A stretch of DNA of 7,531 nt from positions 1-7,531 of the forward strand of contig CADCWC010000189.1 of assembly GCA_902806305.1 (NCBI GenBank). Direction: 5' to 3'. Numbering within the stretch: the first letter of the stretch is position 1; each line of letters starts with the position of its first letter. The position numbers were made by a program, and so were the translations under genes. The DNA is from an uncultured Thermoleophilia bacterium (GTDB lineage Bacteria > Actinomycetota > Thermoleophilia > Gaiellales > F1-60-MAGs149). Below are positions 5,534 through 7,531 of this stretch, in pieces. The notes beneath the pieces were generated by a model, which had not been told where the DNA came from, searched no databases, and worked only from the letters and a program-made list of their open reading frames with translations.

Positions 5534-6847
5534 TCAGACGCCGGTCGGCCAGAGATCCGGCGGTTCGGCGACGAGCCTGGACGGGGCGAGCGGCCGCACC
5601 GGCGTCGTCCGGTCGAGGTGCACCAGCACGTCGAACTGCTCGGGCAGGGCGGCGTGGAAGAGGTGGCTGCGCCGCTCGGTCGCGGCGCGGTAGATCACGC
5701 CGATCGCCCGCTCGAGCCGCGGCTCGCCGAGCGCGTCTGCGACGGCGGGCGCCCCGAGGTCGAGCGTGAACGCGGGCCCGCCGAGCTCGTGGAGCAGCGC
5801 CTCGTAGCTCCCGGCGTGCGGCGGACGGATGTCGTGGATCCGACCCGGTCCGTCCCACTCGTCGGCGGCCATGACCTGCCCGGTGGCGGTCGTGAACCCG
5901 ACGAGCACCGCGTCCGAGCCGTGGCGCTCGCGGACGAGGCTGCCCACGTTGACCTGCCCCGCCTCCCCCATCTCCGTCGCCCGCGCGTCGCCGAGATGCG
6001 AGTTGTGCGCCCAGACGACCGCGCGCCCGGCTCCGCCGCGGGCGCGGGCGTGGTCGACGAGCGCCTCGAGCGTCTCGACCATGTGCGTGTCGCGGAGGTT
6101 CCACGACTCGGGTCCGTGGCTCACCATCGCCCGGTAGTAGCGCTCGGCGTTCGCCACCACACGCGCGTTCTGCTCCGCCGAGAACAGCGCGGGCCCGTCG
6201 CCGCGCGCCTCGCCGATCCATCGCCGCACGTCGACGAGCTGCTCCATGACCGCCTGGTCGCACGGCTCGCCGGCGCCGAAGGCCGTCGCGTAGGCGTAGC
6301 TCTGCCCGTCCCGGTCGACGTGGTCGAAGCAGGCGTACCGCTCCCGGGCGCGGCGCGCCGCCTCGGGATCGACCTGCGAGAGCAGGCGCACCACCGACTC
6401 CGTCGAGGCGCGAAGGCTGTAGAGGTCGAGCCCGTGGAACCCGACGCGCCGGTCCGGGTCGGCGACGCGCTCGTTCCGCACCCGCAGCGCCTCCACGAGG
6501 TCCCGCACGTCGGCGTTCCGCCACATCCACGTCGGGAAGCGCCTGAACGACGCCAGGGCCGCGTCCGCGTCGGCGTCGCCGGGCAGCCCGCGGACGTAGC
6601 GGTCGACCCGCTCCGCGTCGGGCCAGTCGGCCTCCACCGCCACGACGTCGAACCCCAGCTCGTCGATCAGCCGCAGCGTGATCCGCGCGCGCTCGCGGTA
6701 GAACTCGTGCGTGCCGTGGGTGGCCTCGCCGAGCAGGACGAGGCGCGCGTCGGCAGCCCGCTCGAGCAGCAGGTCGTGGTCGTCGTGGTCCCCGGTCAGC
6801 GGCCGTGCCGCCGCCCGGAGCGTCTCGATGACGGTGCCGCGGCCCAC
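5534..6847 (-). CDS. Erythromycin esterase family protein
   Basis: Predicted metal-independent hydrolase of the EreA/EreB-like family, 437 residues with the GTG start at 6847, close to the usual family length. The active-site elements are all present: LGEATHGTHEFY with Glu41 and His44 (compare Glu43 and catalytic His46 of EreB), VEADWPD with Glu72, FHGLDLYSL at about residues 130-140, and WAHNSHLGDARATEMG with His281 and His284 (His285 and His288 in EreB). No signal peptide or membrane segment is seen, so it should be cytosolic. The start is a judgement: homology begins near VIETLRAA, the GTG lies five codons before it, and a GGGGG stretch lies upstream at a longer-than-ideal spacing. The frame stays open to 7186, but the extension is low-complexity and overlaps the divergent gene. 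The mutase follows after 60 bases on the same strand, so they may share a transcript. Most chromosomal relatives have no proven macrolide activity, so resistance should not be assumed. Confidence 0.88.
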   Translation of the reverse strand: MGRGTVIETLRAAARPLTGDHDDHDLLLERAADARLVLLGEATHGTHEFYRERARITLRLIDELGFDVVAVEADWPDAERVDRYVRGLPGDADADAALASFRRFPTWMWRNADVRDLVEALRVRNERVADPDRRVGFHGLDLYSLRASTESVVRLLSQVDPEAARRARERYACFDHVDRDGQSYAYATAFGAGEPCDQAVMEQLVDVRRWIGEARGDGPALFSAEQNARVVANAERYYRAMVSHGPESWNLRDTHMVETLEALVDHARARGGAGRAVVWAHNSHLGDARATEMGEAGQVNVGSLVRERHGSDAVLVGFTTATGQVMAADEWDGPGRIHDIRPPHAGSYEALLHELGGPAFTLDLGAPAVADALGEPRLERAIGVIYRAATERRSHLFHAALPEQFDVLVHLDRTTPVRPLAPSRLVAEPPDLWPTGV

Positions 6848-6988
6848 ACGGGCAGGTGCCCCCTGGGCCGGACGTGAATCCCGGCGCGCCGACCGACTCG
6901 CCGGGTGTCGAGGGGCCACCTTCGCGGGAGTTTCACCATCCCGGCACGACGCGACAAGCACGACAGACGACCGACCAGGAGGACACAC
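6848..6988. promoter_or_regulatory. Divergent promoter region, esterase / small acidic protein
   Basis: These 141 bases separate two genes transcribed away from each other, so both promoters, or the 5' leaders, must lie here or slightly inside the coding ends. I could not pick convincing -35/-10 boxes. A widely spaced dyad, GCCGGG (6900-6905) and CCCGGC (6940-6945), frames the centre of the region and could be an operator. Gene orientation supports the region; the boxes themselves are not resolved. Confidence 0.5.
6977..6982 (+). promoter_or_regulatory. Ribosome binding site of the small acidic protein
   Basis: AGGAGG, a near-perfect anti-16S match, 6 bases before the GTG at 6989. It is the best Shine-Dalgarno site in the window. 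It decides the start over an in-frame GTG at 6905 and is the main evidence that the short gene is real. Confidence 0.7.
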
Positions 6989-7282
6989 GTGGACACCCCC
7001 CAGCGACCGCCCGAGCGGGCGGGACGGCCCGCGGGCCACGAGCGGCACGCGTGGACCCCGGTCGGCGACTCCGCCCGCGAGGGCCAGGCCGACCACGTCG
7101 ACCTCGACGCCGATCCCGGCCTCGGCGAGCCGGCGGCCGACGACGGCGGCGACGCCCGGACGACTGCGGTGCCGGGCTCCGAGCACGTGCCCGCGTCGGG
7201 TCGTGACCCGGTGGCACAGCCGGACATCGAGCGGACGGCGGGCATCGCGGAGGGCATCGACGCGGGCGACGAGGGCACCTGA
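6989..7282 (+). CDS. Small acidic, probably disordered protein of unknown function
   Basis: I do not recognise this gene. It encodes 97 residues from a GTG start with an AGGAGG site 6 bases upstream. The composition is extreme: 21 Asp/Glu against 8 Arg, no Lys, Cys, Phe, Tyr or Asn, one Trp, and many Pro, Gly and Ala. No hydrophobic core, signal peptide or membrane segment is visible, so it is probably intrinsically disordered and cytosolic. The only stretch with helix potential is near the C-terminus (PDIERTAGIAEGIDAG). Such small acidic proteins in high-GC Actinomycetota are often stress-related or nucleic-acid/protein mimics, but nothing here proves that. It is divergent from the esterase and convergent with the DUF3253 gene. 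A spurious frame in GC-rich DNA is the alternative; the ribosome site argues against it. Confidence 0.62.
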   Translation: MDTPQRPPERAGRPAGHERHAWTPVGDSAREGQADHVDLDADPGLGEPAADDGGDARTTAVPGSEHVPASGRDPVAQPDIERTAGIAEGIDAGDEGT

Positions 7283-7304
7283 TCCGCGAGACGACGTGGC
7301 GATC

Positions 7305-7324
7305 GCCCGCGCCGCGCGGCGGGC
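7305..7324. terminator. Possible bidirectional terminator hairpin
   Basis: GCCCGC (7305-7310) and GCGGGC (7319-7324) form a 6-bp all-GC stem with an 8-base loop, in the 45-base gap between two converging genes. It lies 22 bases after the small gene's stop and 3 bases after the DUF3253 gene's stop on the other strand. No T-run is seen on either side. Confidence 0.35.
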
Positions 7325-7327
7325 CGG

Positions 7328-7531
7328 TCAGGCGCGCGGGTCGTCGCGCAGTCGCAGCCGGATCGGACCTCGTGCCTCGGCCGGGTCGACCACACGACCG
7401 CCCTGGGTGATGTCGATCCGGCCCGCCGCCGTCAGCCGGCGGGCCGCCTGCCGCGCGGGCCACATCAGGAGCCGCCACTCCTCCGAGTCCGCCGCCCGGC
7501 GGGCGGCCTCCGACGGACAGATGGTCGCGCC
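7328..7531 (-). CDS. DUF3253 domain protein, N-terminus cut by the window edge
   Basis: The minus-strand frame is open from base 7531 to the TGA at 7330-7328, giving 67 residues. The sequence starts inside the domain at GATICPSEAARRAA, continues through a W-R-x-L-M helix and AARRLTAAGRIDITQ, and ends with GRVVDPAEARGPIRLRL and a short tail. This order is characteristic of the DUF3253 family, small proteins with a predicted winged-helix-like fold, sometimes fused behind a DUF2256 zinc-ribbon. Family members are often about 80-100 residues, so perhaps 15-30 residues, including the start, lie outside the window. Biochemical function is unknown. It faces the small acidic gene tail to tail. Recognition is from memory of the family pattern. 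Confidence 0.82.
   Translation of the reverse strand, partial: GATICPSEAARRAADSEEWRLLMWPARQAARRLTAAGRIDITQGGRVVDPAEARGPIRLRLRDDPRA

Noticed and set aside
5361..6530. A 389-residue minus-strand frame overlapping the esterase and mutase start
   Set aside because: Arg/Ala-rich out-of-frame shadow; the esterase frame carries all the conserved motifs.
3800..6877. A 1025-residue open frame on the plus strand, antisense to both the mutase and the esterase
   Set aside because: It runs through both real genes on the opposite strand, has Arg/Gly/Val/His-rich low-information sequence with no domain and no ribosome site. Strong G/C third-position bias leaves few stops in the antisense frame, which explains its length.
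6848..7186. A longer esterase starting at 7186
   Set aside because: The extension is low-complexity, overlaps the divergent small gene with its good ribosome site, and would make the protein about 110 residues too long.
1..7531. CRISPR array, tRNA/rRNA, insertion sequence, phage or toxin-antitoxin genes
   Set aside because: No regularly spaced direct repeats, cloverleaf-like sequence, transposase or integrase motifs, or paired small toxin/antitoxin genes were seen on either strand.

Overview
The window is GC-rich, with almost all third codon positions G or C, GTG as well as ATG starts, and Shine-Dalgarno sites. The gene families (flavin monooxygenase, FGGY sugar kinase, acyl-CoA mutase large subunit, erythromycin esterase family, DUF3253) fit a soil-type Actinomycetota, perhaps Thermoleophilia or a related deep branch. 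That placement is inference; no rRNA, tRNA or other marker gene is present.

Layout, left to right. (1) 1-1440, +: a flavin-containing monooxygenase lacking only a few N-terminal residues. (2) 1441-1726: no intact gene. It holds a terminator-like hairpin, an apparent fragment of a P-loop ATPase on the minus strand (about 1620-1750), and a 6-bp inverted repeat at 1749-1775. (3) 1727-2035, +: the last ~80 residues of an L-fucose isomerase-type sugar isomerase whose front part is missing. (4) 2035-3561, +: an intact FGGY carbohydrate kinase whose start codon overlaps the isomerase stop. Regions 2-4 look like a sugar isomerase/kinase operon cut by a rearrangement that removed most of the isomerase. 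(5) 3562-3838: a convergent intergenic region with a strong stem-loop just after the kinase and a smaller one just after the mutase. (6) 5473-3839, -: the catalytic large subunit of a B12-dependent acyl-CoA mutase. Its two substrate-pocket residues (Phe74, Gln192) are those of isobutyryl-CoA mutase rather than methylmalonyl-CoA mutase. (7) 6847-5534, -: an erythromycin esterase family hydrolase, 60 bases upstream of the mutase on the same strand and possibly co-transcribed with it. (8) 6989-7282, +: a small, very acidic, lysine-free protein expressed divergently from the esterase and with an excellent Shine-Dalgarno site. (9) 7531-7328, -: the C-terminal part of a DUF3253 protein, cut by the window edge.

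How the parts relate. The isomerase remnant and kinase belong to one sugar catabolic pathway (aldose to ketose to ketose phosphate), and that step order is now broken at this locus. The mutase belongs to branched-chain acyl-CoA metabolism and needs a separate B12-binding subunit that is not in the window. I see no link between these two blocks; the mutase/esterase pairing is the odd neighbourhood.

I did not find a convincing undescribed multi-gene system. The points most worth following are the truncated isomerase and its junction, the mutase's likely true substrate, and the small acidic protein.
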